A program made the position numbers and the translations under genes. Positions 1 through 8,912 of a stretch of DNA of 64,000 nt are shown here, piece after piece. This DNA is from Muribaculaceae bacterium (GTDB lineage Bacteria > Bacteroidota > Bacteroidia > Bacteroidales > Muribaculaceae). The notes below the pieces were generated by a model that searched no databases, had not been told where the DNA came from, and saw only the letters and a program-made list of their open reading frames with translations. Positions within the stretch are counted from its first letter, which is position 1, and each line of letters opens with the position of its first letter. Location: NCBI GenBank assembly GCA_022508985.1, contig JAFLUA010000004.1, forward strand, positions 1 to 64,000, given 5' to 3'.

Positions 1-2
1 TT

Positions 3-419
3 GATCCCTCGATTGCGGTAGCAGCGATGGGTGCATCGCCCCGAAGTTTGGAACTTGACCTGCGAACTTTCGGATTCATTTTCGAATGTATGTGCATTCG
101 TGATTTGAAAGTGTACTCTCAATCATTAGGAGGCAAAGTTTCCTATTACCGAGACCGTTATGGGTTGGAGTCGGATATTGTTCTGCACCTTGAAGATGGT
201 CGTTATGCCCTGATAGAGTGCAAACTGGGTAGCAGAGATATCGAAGATGGCGCAAAACACCTGCTGGAAATTCAGCGATTGATACGGCAGAAAAACGAGA
301 CCGAGAAGCAGGTTCCGTTGCGTGAGCCGGATTTGATGATAGTCATAACAGGCGGCGAGTTCGCCTACACCCGTGAAGACGGTGTAAAGGTGATTCCGTT
401 GGGGTGTCTGAAAGACTAA
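3..419 (+). CDS. C-terminal part of a DUF4143-type AAA ATPase (5' end outside window)
   Basis: Frame is open from the window edge (DPSIAVAAMGASPRSLELDLRTFGFIFECMCIRDLKVYSQ...IECKLG), typical of the DUF4143 C-terminal domain. Confidence 0.75.
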   Translation, partial: DPSIAVAAMGASPRSLELDLRTFGFIFECMCIRDLKVYSQSLGGKVSYYRDRYGLESDIVLHLEDGRYALIECKLGSRDIEDGAKHLLEIQRLIRQKNETEKQVPLREPDLMIVITGGEFAYTREDGVKVIPLGCLKD

Positions 420-443
420 GAACTATATAAAATTGATTAACGA

Positions 444-737
444 ATGGAGCTATCTCAAATCGACATACGGGAGAATGAAATCTTTGAGCGGTCGCCCGAA
501 CTGCTTTCTGCATTGCTTAAAGACCATACTTTAAGCACGGAGACGCAGCAGGTCAATATCTTCTGGGCGATGAACAACTATGCCGATATGGGAGCCGGTT
601 ATCAGTATGGCGACCATATAACGATAGAGTCTATAACCGGCAAGAACGGCGATGTCATCAAACCCCGTGCAGTCAAGAGCCGCGAGATGCAGCAGCAGCG
701 CAGCCGTGAGATGGCTGAAGTTTTCACGCCGTCGTAG
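444..737 (+). pseudogene. N-terminal fragment of a type II restriction-modification DNA methylase
   Basis: 97 aa ending ...[20 protein letters not shown]; this motif normally continues into the methylase core (FTPSW.CN) but stops here. Confidence 0.65.
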
Positions 738-916
738 TATGCGATGTACTGAGTGGAGCCATGTGTTGCCAATGAGCTTTTACGGAAAATGGGGGTGTTG
801 ACCGAGGTGCGAGCGTAACCTTTGCCAACTTTAATTAGCCTGGCATGTAAATTGTGGCCGTAGGAGTTGGCCGCTAAGAGACTCCGTATTTTCGTAATGA
901 TGTCGTTGATAAGCAT
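733..916 (-). pseudogene. N-terminal fragment resembling BNR_4-type (sialidase-like) proteins
   Basis: Minus-strand frame reads ...[35 protein letters not shown], resembling the start of BNR_4 domains; truncated exactly where the methylase fragment ends. Confidence 0.4.
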
Positions 917-977
917 TGGCCTAAGTTTGTTACGCACAAAGTTAGCGCAAAAAACTTAAAAATAGAAGAGCGAAATA

Positions 978-1094
978 ATGAAGGAGGGGGGCAATCTGCC
1001 TATATATGAAACTGCAGCCAAGTATAAAGGGCCGACTTTAATACTGCAAGGGACACGCGACCAAATAGTTCCTCGCCTTCATAATGGTCGGTAA
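978..1094 (+). pseudogene. Alpha/beta-hydrolase internal fragment
   Basis: Frame reads GNLPIYETAAKYKGPTLILQGTRDQIVPRLHNGR*, resembling the region before the catalytic Asp of serine-aminopeptidase-like hydrolases. Confidence 0.5.
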
Positions 1095-1214
1095 AATCCA
1101 ATTGGCGAACAATCACTCCAAAAGAGGTCTACTGTATGAAAAAGCCCCGGTTTAACTCGCCTACGCTCGTTGAGCTGAAGGTTGCTTTCGCAGATCCGAG
1201 GCTTTATAAAATAT

Positions 1215-2381
1215 TTAGCGGTTGCCTTTGGCTCGATTATGAGTTTTACAGAGCATTTCGCAGTTGTCAAGGGTTGTAGTCCCTCCTCGACTCCAAGCCG
1301 TCACATGGTCGGCATCCATCTCTGCGAGAGTATAAATTTTAGTGCGGTTATTGTTGGTTCCCGAAGCACAAACGGGGCAATTTGAAACACCTTCGGCTTG
1401 CGCTTTTTCTGTCTGATTAGCATAGGCGGCACGTTTTGTGCGGTCATCGAATAGACGCACATCCAAAAGCTCAGGGCGTTGTTCTCCTCCAAGAAGATAT
1501 TCATAAATGTTTTTGGCGTTGCGCACATATTCGTCAGCCAAAAGTTCTTTTGCTCGTTGGTTCAGTTCAGTCATGTTGTATGGCTTGGAATGATATTCTT
1601 CGTAGAGTCTTCCCCATTCAAGACCTTTCATTTTGTCGGTCATGTCAAACAATCCCGATACCCAACCTATAACCGCATCAAAATAAGATTGCAGTTCGCT
1701 GATGTTGGTGTCGTGACGGTGTTGACTCATGTACCCCTCGATTGTTAACCCATTGGAAGCACTTATCCATTCGAGCGCACGTTCTAAGTAATCCTGACGG
1801 CTTACTTCACCTTTAATGTAATGTGACCATTTTTGGATATTTGAGTTAAGCGAATTACTGAAAACAGCCTTTGCCGTCGTTACAAATGGACCACTATAAA
1901 TTGCATTGCGTAGTTCCTGTTCGTTGAGAGGCACTCCTGCAATGTTGATAGTCTTGAACCATTCTTTGATTTCTTCTTCCTCTCCCTCACAAATGTAGAT
2001 TGTGAGCGGAGTATTAAGAATACGTTGTTTCAACTCCTCGGGCAAACCGCTGAAAAATTCCTCACGACCATTGTATTGAATAGCAAGTTTACCTGTTATA
2101 AAACGTCCGAAGGATGTAATGCGTTGTTGACCATCAAGCACTTCAAATCGACCGTCCGGAGTCTTATTAAAATAAATAAGACCAAGAGGATACTTCTTTA
2201 ATAGCGAGTCGATGACGGCAACATCTTTCTTTCCGTCGTTGTAGATATAATGACGTTGATATTCAGGCTGAATAGTAAGTTTGCCGTTCAACCCATATAG
2301 CCCTTTGCCTTCATATTGATTATATACAAACCCTTCGGCTATATGGCCAACAGTCCATTCAGTATGTAGTTCTGTTTTCAT
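1215..2381 (-). CDS. DUF262 (DGQQR motif) + C-terminal HNH endonuclease, GmrSD/restriction-like
   Basis: 388 aa; N-terminal [10 protein letters not shown]...[13 protein letters not shown]-terminal CPVCA...[32 protein letters not shown]. Confidence 0.9.
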   Translation of the reverse strand: MKTELHTEWTVGHIAEGFVYNQYEGKGLYGLNGKLTIQPEYQRHYIYNDGKKDVAVIDSLLKKYPLGLIYFNKTPDGRFEVLDGQQRITSFGRFITGKLAIQYNGREEFFSGLPEELKQRILNTPLTIYICEGEEEEIKEWFKTINIAGVPLNEQELRNAIYSGPFVTTAKAVFSNSLNSNIQKWSHYIKGEVSRQDYLERALEWISASNGLTIEGYMSQHRHDTNISELQSYFDAVIGWVSGLFDMTDKMKGLEWGRLYEEYHSKPYNMTELNQRAKELLADEYVRNAKNIYEYLLGGEQRPELLDVRLFDDRTKRAAYANQTEKAQAEGVSNCPVCASGTNNNRTKIYTLAEMDADHVTAWSRGGTTTLDNCEMLCKTHNRAKGNR

Positions 2382-3514
2382 GATTTCTTACGGATTAATA
2401 TTCTCTGATATACCTTTTCTTTTATGCCATTAACTATTATTACACCGCTTGCATTGAGATCATAAGTGCCAGATTTCTTAAATTTATCATAATATGCAGC
2501 TCGACATTCGTCGGCATTGTATATTTTTGTTTTAAGATTATATAAATCTAAATTTTCACACATGCCCAGAATTTCAAATTGCTCGGGACAATATTTTTCT
2601 ATCCATGAAATTGGCACGCCCATTATACCTTCATAATCTGAAGGTATAGAATCAGTAAACGGAATCTCTAAAGCATCATAATTATCGTAATGATAATAAC
2701 CTATACATCTAATTTCTTTATGTTTACTAAAACGGATATTATCTTCTTGTGTCATTAATGAAAGTGGTTGATGTCTTCTTCCATGTTCAATGTTAGTAAT
2801 AAAAATTGAACCAACATTCTTCATATTTTTCCCATCTATAACTTTATCAACATCTTCATTATTTGCAGTTTGAAACCACATTCCTCCTGACCAGGATGTA
2901 AATCCTGACCACACTTGATTCCTCATAATATGAGGAAAAACCTCCTTATATGTTATACAGTTCTTGTTTGATATTATAATAAATAATTTTCTACCCTCCA
3001 AAAGCCAACCAAAGAACTCTTTAAATAATGAAAAAGGTGGGTTAGTAACAATGATATCGGCTTCATCCCGAAGTCGGGTTACTTCCTCACTTCGGAAATC
3101 TCCGTTTCCATCCAAATAGCCCCATTCAAGGTCATCGATATTTATGCGGCCGTCTCCGGTAACATCACGTTCGAGAACAAAAATCTTCCCATGGTTTTTT
3201 GATTTATCGGCATCAAATTGTGGCGACTCTTGTTCCCATTCGGAGAAAAGACCACCAAGAACCATCTTCTTACTTTCGGGCGCAAAACTTGTTGAAATCA
3301 ATTTCTTTATTCCGAGGTCATCAAATTTAGCAGCGAAATATTTGGTGAAATTACTCCATTCAGGATCATCACAAGGGAGCAGAATTGTTTTGCCACGAAA
3401 CACATCCGGATTATATTCCAGATATGCATTCATTTCCATTTCTATGTCATGAAATTGAGTATAAAACTCGTCGTTTTTTGCATTTTTAGCTGACTGGAGT
3501 TTACTGTTTGCCAT
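2378..3514 (-). CDS. Adenine-specific DNA methyltransferase, M.EcoRI family
   Basis: 378 aa; [62 protein letters not shown]...[22 protein letters not shown], as in M.EcoRI. Confidence 0.93.
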   Translation of the reverse strand: MANSKLQSAKNAKNDEFYTQFHDIEMEMNAYLEYNPDVFRGKTILLPCDDPEWSNFTKYFAAKFDDLGIKKLISTSFAPESKKMVLGGLFSEWEQESPQFDADKSKNHGKIFVLERDVTGDGRINIDDLEWGYLDGNGDFRSEEVTRLRDEADIIVTNPPFSLFKEFFGWLLEGRKLFIIISNKNCITYKEVFPHIMRNQVWSGFTSWSGGMWFQTANNEDVDKVIDGKNMKNVGSIFITNIEHGRRHQPLSLMTQEDNIRFSKHKEIRCIGYYHYDNYDALEIPFTDSIPSDYEGIMGVPISWIEKYCPEQFEILGMCENLDLYNLKTKIYNADECRAAYYDKFKKSGTYDLNASGVIIVNGIKEKVYQRILIRKKS

Positions 3515-3856
3515 AGAGCCATCAATCCGACGGCTCCTGTCGGTAAGATAATTGGTTAAAGAAAAGCGAGGAGCCTTACCAGCTCATTCCGCTCTCTTGG
3601 TCGTAGGATACCATTGCAACCGGAAGAGCAATGGTAGAATATCCTCGCCAAGTATGTATACGCAACTACCCTTTCCAAGCAATACTTGGAAAGCGAGTAC
3701 ATAAACGTACTTTAGGAGCACTAACATTGCCATTTCCTTGGTTGCTTTTCAAAATTTCCTACGTTTTGAGAGCAAGGAAATAAAGCGTGTTACCGCCTTT
3801 CTTATGTTATTGAACTTTCGCCGTTTTCATTCTTGAAAACATGGTGGCGATGTTCT
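3515..3856 (-). ncRNA. Long structured 5' leader RNA (candidate cis-regulatory or independent ncRNA) upstream of the methyltransferase
   Basis: At least six hairpins including perfect 9-bp stems (3671-3679/3685-3693; 3732-3740/3773-3781), a compound stem (3596-3652) and GTTTTCA/TGAAAAC nested in TCGCC/GGCGA (3818-3850); consensus promoter just upstream. Confidence 0.7.
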
Positions 3857-3860
3857 TCTG

Positions 3861-3890
3861 CAAAGTTACGAATTATTGATGAGTCTACAA
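3861..3890 (-). promoter_or_regulatory. Bacteroidetes-type promoter TTG-N19-TAACTTTG
   Basis: Minus strand: TTG at 3890-3888, 19-nt spacer, TAACTTTG at 3868-3861. Confidence 0.75.
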
Positions 3891-4033
3891 GATAAGGGAT
3901 TGGAATTTTAGTAAGCAAGCGGGAAAGGCCAACTAAAAGACGGCCTCTTTCTGATGGTTACGTTTGATAGAGATATAAGTTTTTCCAGGGGATGGTTGTT
4001 TGCTATCGTTGCGGGGGTGCGGTAGGGCACGAA

Positions 4034-4133
4034 AAAAGGGCAAGCTTACTACATCGCACCGCTACGACCCGACACCCTTGCTTCGGTCAAGACCTGGGGG
4101 ATTCACGGGGAGCTGGTCGTGTAGGACTTACCC
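4034..4133 (-). ncRNA. ffs: Signal recognition particle RNA (small bacterial type)
   Basis: Minus strand contains CCGTGAATCCCCCAGGTCTTGACCGAAGCAAGGGTGTCGGG, the SRP RNA apical core, with flanking complementary arms (ACGACC/GGTCGT; CTACA/TGTAG); boundaries approximate. Confidence 0.75.
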
Positions 4134-4137
4134 GTGG

Positions 4138-4167
4138 CAAAATTACAACCTTTTTAGCATACGGCAA
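4138..4167 (-). promoter_or_regulatory. Promoter of SRP RNA, TTG-N19-TAATTTTG
   Basis: Minus strand: TTG 4167-4165, 19-nt spacer, TAATTTTG 4145-4138. Confidence 0.7.
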
Positions 4168-4221
4168 TGCTATTGTGGTCTTTTTAACATTTTTTCAGCT
4201 CTAACAAGGGCTTAAAAAAAG

Positions 4222-4257
4222 GAAGTGTGCGACCATTATGTCAACGTCGCACACTTC
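4222..4257 (-). terminator. Intrinsic terminator of gdhA
   Basis: Perfect 12-bp stem GAAGTGTGCGAC/GTCGCACACTTC followed on the minus strand by CCTTTTTTT. Confidence 0.85.
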
Positions 4258-4279
4258 GATATGGAATGTCTGTTTATAT

Positions 4280-5617
4280 TTAGCAAACACCGAGGCCCAT
4301 CATAGCGTTGGCTACTTTCATGAAGCCAGCGATATTAGCGCCTTTCATATAGTTGATGTATCCGTCGCTTTCAACGCCATATTGGAGGCACTGTTCGTGG
4401 ATGTTTGTCATAATTGTATGCAATTTTTCGTCCACTTCTTCGGCGCTCCATTGCAGGTGCATAGCGTTTTGGCTCATTTCGAGGCCAGAGGTAGCGACAC
4501 CACCGGCGTTAACGGCTTTACCGGGAGCGTATACTGTGCGGCTCTCGATGAAGGCGTCGATAGCTTCGGGCGTACATCCCATATTCGATACTTCGGCTAC
4601 CATTTCTACGCCGTTAGCGATAAGCATTTTAGCGTCGTCGCCGTTAAGCTCATTCTGAGTAGCGCAGGGTAGAGCGATGTTAACTTTCTGTTCCCAAGGT
4701 TTGCGACCGGCATAGAAAGTTGAGCCGGGGAATTTGTCGGCATAGGGAGCGACGATGTCGTTGCCAGAAGCACGAAGTTCGAGCATGTAGTCGATTTTCT
4801 CGGCGTTAAGGCCAGCGGGGTCGTAGACGTATCCGTCGGGGCCAGAGATTGTTACTACTTTGGCGCCGAGTTCGGTAGCTTTGAGAGCCGCGCCCCACGC
4901 TACGTTACCGAAGCCTGAGATTGCCACGGTTTTGCCTTTAATGGAGTCGTTGCGCTGTTTGAGCATATTTTGCACAAAGTAGAGAGCGCCAAAACCGGTA
5001 GCTTCGGGTCGTATGCGGCTACCGCCGAATTCCATTGCTTTTCCGGTAAATGTGCCGTCGTGTTGATTTACGAGGCGTTTGTACATGCCGTACATATATC
5101 CTACTTCACGACCACCAACACCTATATCGCCAGCAGGTACGTCGCGGTCGGGCCCGAGGTTTTTCCACAAGCCGAGGATGAATGCTTGGCAGAAGCGCAT
5201 AATTTCGCGGTCGCTTTTGCCACGTGGCGAGAAGTCGCTACCGCCTTTAGCACCGCCCATAGGTAATGTCGTGAGGGCGTTTTTGAAAGTCTGCTCGAAT
5301 CCGAGGAATTTGAGAATTGAGAGGTTAACAGAAGCGTGGAAGCGTATACCGCCTTTGTACGGGCCGATAGCGTTGTTGAATTGCACGCGATAACCGATGT
5401 TGTTTTGCACTTCTCCTTTGTCGTCGATCCAGGTTACTCTAAAAGTAACGATGCGGTCGGGTTCGACCATGCGCTCTATAATTTTGTTGCGCTCAAATTC
5501 GGGATGTTGATTGTAAACATCTTCAACCGACATGAGGACCTCTCTGACAGCCTGGAGGTATTCTTTTTCGCCTGGGTGCTTAGCCTCGAGCGACGACATG
5601 ATACTGTTAATATCCAT
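4280..5617 (-). CDS. gdhA: NADP-specific glutamate dehydrogenase
   Basis: 445 aa; YKGGIRFHASVNLSILKFLGFEQ...TLPMGGAKGGSDFSPRGKS...ISGFGNVAWG. Confidence 0.95.
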   Translation of the reverse strand: MDINSIMSSLEAKHPGEKEYLQAVREVLMSVEDVYNQHPEFERNKIIERMVEPDRIVTFRVTWIDDKGEVQNNIGYRVQFNNAIGPYKGGIRFHASVNLSILKFLGFEQTFKNALTTLPMGGAKGGSDFSPRGKSDREIMRFCQAFILGLWKNLGPDRDVPAGDIGVGGREVGYMYGMYKRLVNQHDGTFTGKAMEFGGSRIRPEATGFGALYFVQNMLKQRNDSIKGKTVAISGFGNVAWGAALKATELGAKVVTISGPDGYVYDPAGLNAEKIDYMLELRASGNDIVAPYADKFPGSTFYAGRKPWEQKVNIALPCATQNELNGDDAKMLIANGVEMVAEVSNMGCTPEAIDAFIESRTVYAPGKAVNAGGVATSGLEMSQNAMHLQWSAEEVDEKLHTIMTNIHEQCLQYGVESDGYINYMKGANIAGFMKVANAMMGLGVC

Positions 5618-5848
5618 AATTTTGGTGTATTTTAGTATAATACTGCTTTCGCAGTTGATTTTAGGTTAACTTTCGGCAAAGATAACAACATTTTTTCAAT
5701 CGCGACATTTTTATTCTGTTTATTTTCGCTCATTTAATAAAAATTACGGCCGTCGCGGAAAAATATCAGCATCGGGCCGTAATATATATTGTTAAGGGCG
5801 ATTTAGCGCAATCAAAGAAGGTGTAGTTTGCGGGTGTCGAGTGAGTTT

Positions 5849-6226
5849 TTATTTTTTGTTAGCTTCGACCATTTCTAAAAGCTGTCGCAACTCGTCGACG
5901 CTCAATTTCTCTTCCTCGATTAGAGATGACACCGCCAGCAAAGCTGAGCCTCGGAAGTAGTTTTTAATGACGCTTCCGAGAGTTTTGCTGGCGAAATTAG
6001 AAGCTTGTACTATGGGATAGTATCGAAAAGAGGATCCTAAGACCTCATGTTTTATATAACCTTTATACTCGAGAATTCTTACGGTAGTGGAGACGGTGTT
6101 AACGTGAGGCCGCGGCTCGGGATAAAATGGCATCATTTCGCGGATGAAAAGGGGGCCATGTTCCCACAAGAGGCTCATTACTTCGGCTTCGCGTTCGGTA
6201 AGGCGCTCAAATTTTTTTCTGGCCAT
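5849..6226 (-). CDS. BlaI/MecI/CopY family transcriptional regulator
   Basis: 125 aa; LTEREAEVMSLLWEHGPLFIREMM...HVNTVSTTVRILEYKGYIKHE. Confidence 0.9.
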   Translation of the reverse strand: MARKKFERLTEREAEVMSLLWEHGPLFIREMMPFYPEPRPHVNTVSTTVRILEYKGYIKHEVLGSSFRYYPIVQASNFASKTLGSVIKNYFRGSALLAVSSLIEEEKLSVDELRQLLEMVEANKK

Positions 6227-6401
6227 AGATTTGAAGAGTAGATTTAAGTGAATACAAGTTATGGTTGCAAAAGTATAACTAAATTATTAGCAGGGCAATC
6301 ATTTAACTATTTTTAGTAATGTGAGGCGTTTTATTTTGTGGAGTGGAGCTGAAAAAGGGCCTAAAAGTGGTAGATTTAATAAAAAAAATGGCGCTATCGC
6401 T

Positions 6402-6430
6402 TGCAAGTTCAAAAAAAGTCCCTACCTTTG
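6402..6430 (+). promoter_or_regulatory. Promoter of tRNA-His, TTG-N19-TACCTTTG
   Basis: cTTGCAAGTTCAAAAAAAGTCCCTACCTTTG; 19-nt spacing. Confidence 0.65.
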
Positions 6431-6446
6431 CAGTGCCTTTAGAAAT

Positions 6447-6521
<75 letters not shown>

Positions 6522-6561
6522 CGACTGCAGTCCTTATAAAAGAGGGCTGCTTTTTGCTTAT

Positions 6562-7332
6562 ATGGACAATAAACTCAAAGAGCAACTTGACGGGCTGGTG
6601 GCGCAATATAATGTGCCGACGTTTGCCGACAGCGACCCAGTTCAGTTTCCGCGCCGCTATGAAGCTAAGCGCGATATTGAGATATCGGCGCTACTCACAT
6701 CATGCATAGCATGGGGTCGTAGGCCAATGATTTTGTCGAATGCGGAGAAGCTACACGGCCTTCTCGAGCATGAGCCTTATCGCTTTGTTGTCGAGGGCGA
6801 TATCGACTCGGTAAGCGACAATAATATCCATCGTACGTTTTTCGGGCGCCATCTCAGGTATTTTCTACGGGGGTTGCGCGAGATTTACTTATCGTATGGC
6901 AGTCTTGAGGACTTTGCCGTTAAATCGGGCGCTATTTACGTTGAAAGTGCGGCGTGGGCATTGGCCAACAATGTAAATGAGATTTTGCGTCGCGCTAATG
7001 CGCAACATCCACTGGAGGGACCTACGCGCTGTCTGCCCGACAATGTAGAGATCTCGGCGCTGAAGCGGTTTAACATGGCGTTGCGATGGCTTGTAAGGCA
7101 AGATGGTATCGTTGATATAGGTGCATGGACGGCTCTTACGCCGGCGCAGTTGTTTATTCCGCTCGACGTGCACAGTGCCAATACATCAAGGAAGCTGGGG
7201 CTGCTTCAAAGGAAGCAAAACGACCGTCGCGCAGTTGTCGAACTCACTGAAAAATTGCGAGATTTCAATGCCAGCGACCCAACTGTTTACGACTTTGCGC
7301 TATTTGGAGCCGGTGTTGTAGGTGATCTTTAA
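6562..7332 (+). CDS. TIGR02757 family protein
   Basis: Start placed at ATG 6562 after the tRNA; MDNKLKEQLDGLVAQYNVPTFADSDPVQFPRRY...ISALLTSCIAWGRRPMI. Confidence 0.85.
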   Translation: MDNKLKEQLDGLVAQYNVPTFADSDPVQFPRRYEAKRDIEISALLTSCIAWGRRPMILSNAEKLHGLLEHEPYRFVVEGDIDSVSDNNIHRTFFGRHLRYFLRGLREIYLSYGSLEDFAVKSGAIYVESAAWALANNVNEILRRANAQHPLEGPTRCLPDNVEISALKRFNMALRWLVRQDGIVDIGAWTALTPAQLFIPLDVHSANTSRKLGLLQRKQNDRRAVVELTEKLRDFNASDPTVYDFALFGAGVVGDL

Positions 7333-7485
7333 TCGATTTATAGCGGACGATATTTCAAAAAAGGGAGTAGTGGTGGTTTTTTTATGAAATTATTGCTAAC
7401 TTTGCGTATTACAATATCGGAAGATAAAGTTGAAAAAGCCTTAAATCAGTAATTAATCAAATACACAATCAAATTTTAAAAACTT

Positions 7486-8838
7486 ATGGCAACAACAGCG
7501 AAGGTGCAAAATGCTCCGGCAAGAGGAAATGTGGTGGCAATCGTGACTATGTTTTTCCTTTTTGCAATGATTTCGTTCGTTACCAATCTTGCCGCCCCTA
7601 TAGGCACGATATGGAAGAACAACTATGAATGGTCGGGAATGCTTGGAAATATGATGAATTTCCTTGCTTATCTGTTTATGGGAATTCCCGCCGGCAATCT
7701 GCTTGTAAAGATAGGCTATAAAAAGACGGCCCTTTATGCTATGGTGGTTGGCCTTGTAGGCTTGATACTACAGCGACTCTCGGGTGTTGTAGGCACTAAT
7801 TTGAGTGTTTTTGCGGTAGGCGGCCAGGTTGTAAATCTCAACTTTATAATTTATCTGCTTGGCGCTTTTATCTGCGGTTTCTGTGTATGTATGCTTAACA
7901 CCGTGGTTAACCCGATGCTCAACCAATTGGGCGGCGGTGGTAATCGCGGCAATCAGTTGGTGCAGATCGGCGGCTCTTTTAACTCGATGGCCGGCACGTT
8001 GACGCCGTTGTTTGTAGGTATGCTTATCGGTCAGGTGACTAAAACGACATCGATCAACGATGTTCAGTTGTTGCTGTATATCGCCATGAGTGTCTTTGTG
8101 CTCGCCTTTATCGTAATAAGTGTAGTATCTATCCCCGAGCCGTATCTTAACAAAGATGCAGCGGAAAAGGTAGAAAAAGTTAAATCGAAACACAGCCCGT
8201 GGAGCTTCCGCCATACAGTGCTTGGCGTTATCGGTATCTTCTTCTATGTAGGTATTGAGGTAGGTATTCCCGGCGTATTGATATTCTACTTGAGCGATAG
8301 TGCGGCTTCCGGTATCACGGAGAATGCCACTGCAGTAGCCGGTGGTGTTGCCGCAGTGTACTGGTTGCTAATGCTTGTAGGTCGTCTTATTTCGAGTGTA
8401 ATTTCGGGCAAGGTGTCGAGCCGTTCGCAGCTTATTACGGTGTCGATAGTAGCGATAGCATTTATCTGCGTTGCAATTATGATGCCGGGTGATATCCGCG
8501 TGTCGATGCCGGCCTATAGCGCCGCCGATGGGTTCACCATGGCCCAGGTTCCAGCTAAGGCGCTATTCTTAGTGCTTTGCGGATTGTGTACCTCTGTAAT
8601 GTGGGGTAATATATTCAATCTTGCCGTGGAAGGCCTTGGGAAATATACAGCACAAGCATCTGGAATCTTTATGATGATGGTTGTTGGTGGCGGAGTAATG
8701 CCGTTTATACAGAATGCTATCGCCACGAGTGTAGGCTATATGGCATCTTACTGGCTTGTAATAGCGATGCTTGCATACTTGATGTACTATGGTTTTGCAG
8801 GTAGCAAGAATGTAAACAAAGATATTCCGGTAGAATAA
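7486..8838 (+). CDS. MFS transporter (FucP-like)
   Basis: 450 aa, about 12 TM segments; LAAPIGTIWKNNYEWSG...NFLAYLFMGIPAGNLLVKIGYKKTAL. Confidence 0.8.
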   Translation: MATTAKVQNAPARGNVVAIVTMFFLFAMISFVTNLAAPIGTIWKNNYEWSGMLGNMMNFLAYLFMGIPAGNLLVKIGYKKTALYAMVVGLVGLILQRLSGVVGTNLSVFAVGGQVVNLNFIIYLLGAFICGFCVCMLNTVVNPMLNQLGGGGNRGNQLVQIGGSFNSMAGTLTPLFVGMLIGQVTKTTSINDVQLLLYIAMSVFVLAFIVISVVSIPEPYLNKDAAEKVEKVKSKHSPWSFRHTVLGVIGIFFYVGIEVGIPGVLIFYLSDSAASGITENATAVAGGVAAVYWLLMLVGRLISSVISGKVSSRSQLITVSIVAIAFICVAIMMPGDIRVSMPAYSAADGFTMAQVPAKALFLVLCGLCTSVMWGNIFNLAVEGLGKYTAQASGIFMMMVVGGGVMPFIQNAIATSVGYMASYWLVIAMLAYLMYYGFAGSKNVNKDIPVE

Positions 8839-8848
8839 AGACACGGAT

Positions 8849-8895
8849 ATATAAAGATAACGGAGCGTCGAAAAGGCGCTCCGTTATCTTTATAT
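8849..8895. terminator. Bidirectional intrinsic terminator between convergent MFS and serA genes
   Basis: Perfect 19-bp stem ATATAAAGATAACGGAGCG/CGCTCCGTTATCTTTATAT, 9-nt loop. Confidence 0.8.
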
Positions 8896-8912
8896 GCTTG
8901 TTGGATTGAGTG

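Noticed and set aside
1215-2381. DUF262-HNH gene as a homing endonuclease or intron ORF
   Set aside because: DGQQR DUF262 domain and ATGA coupling to a methylase argue for a restriction-type role; no intron boundaries seen
3515-3856. Structured leader as a retron or diversity-generating element RNA
   Set aside because: No reverse transcriptase ORF anywhere in the window
3992-4215. Two small + strand ORFs (70 and 71 aa)
   Set aside because: Lie over the SRP RNA gene and its promoter; no protein-like features
7768-8214. 148-aa antisense ORF within the MFS gene
   Set aside because: Shadow frame of a clear transporter gene
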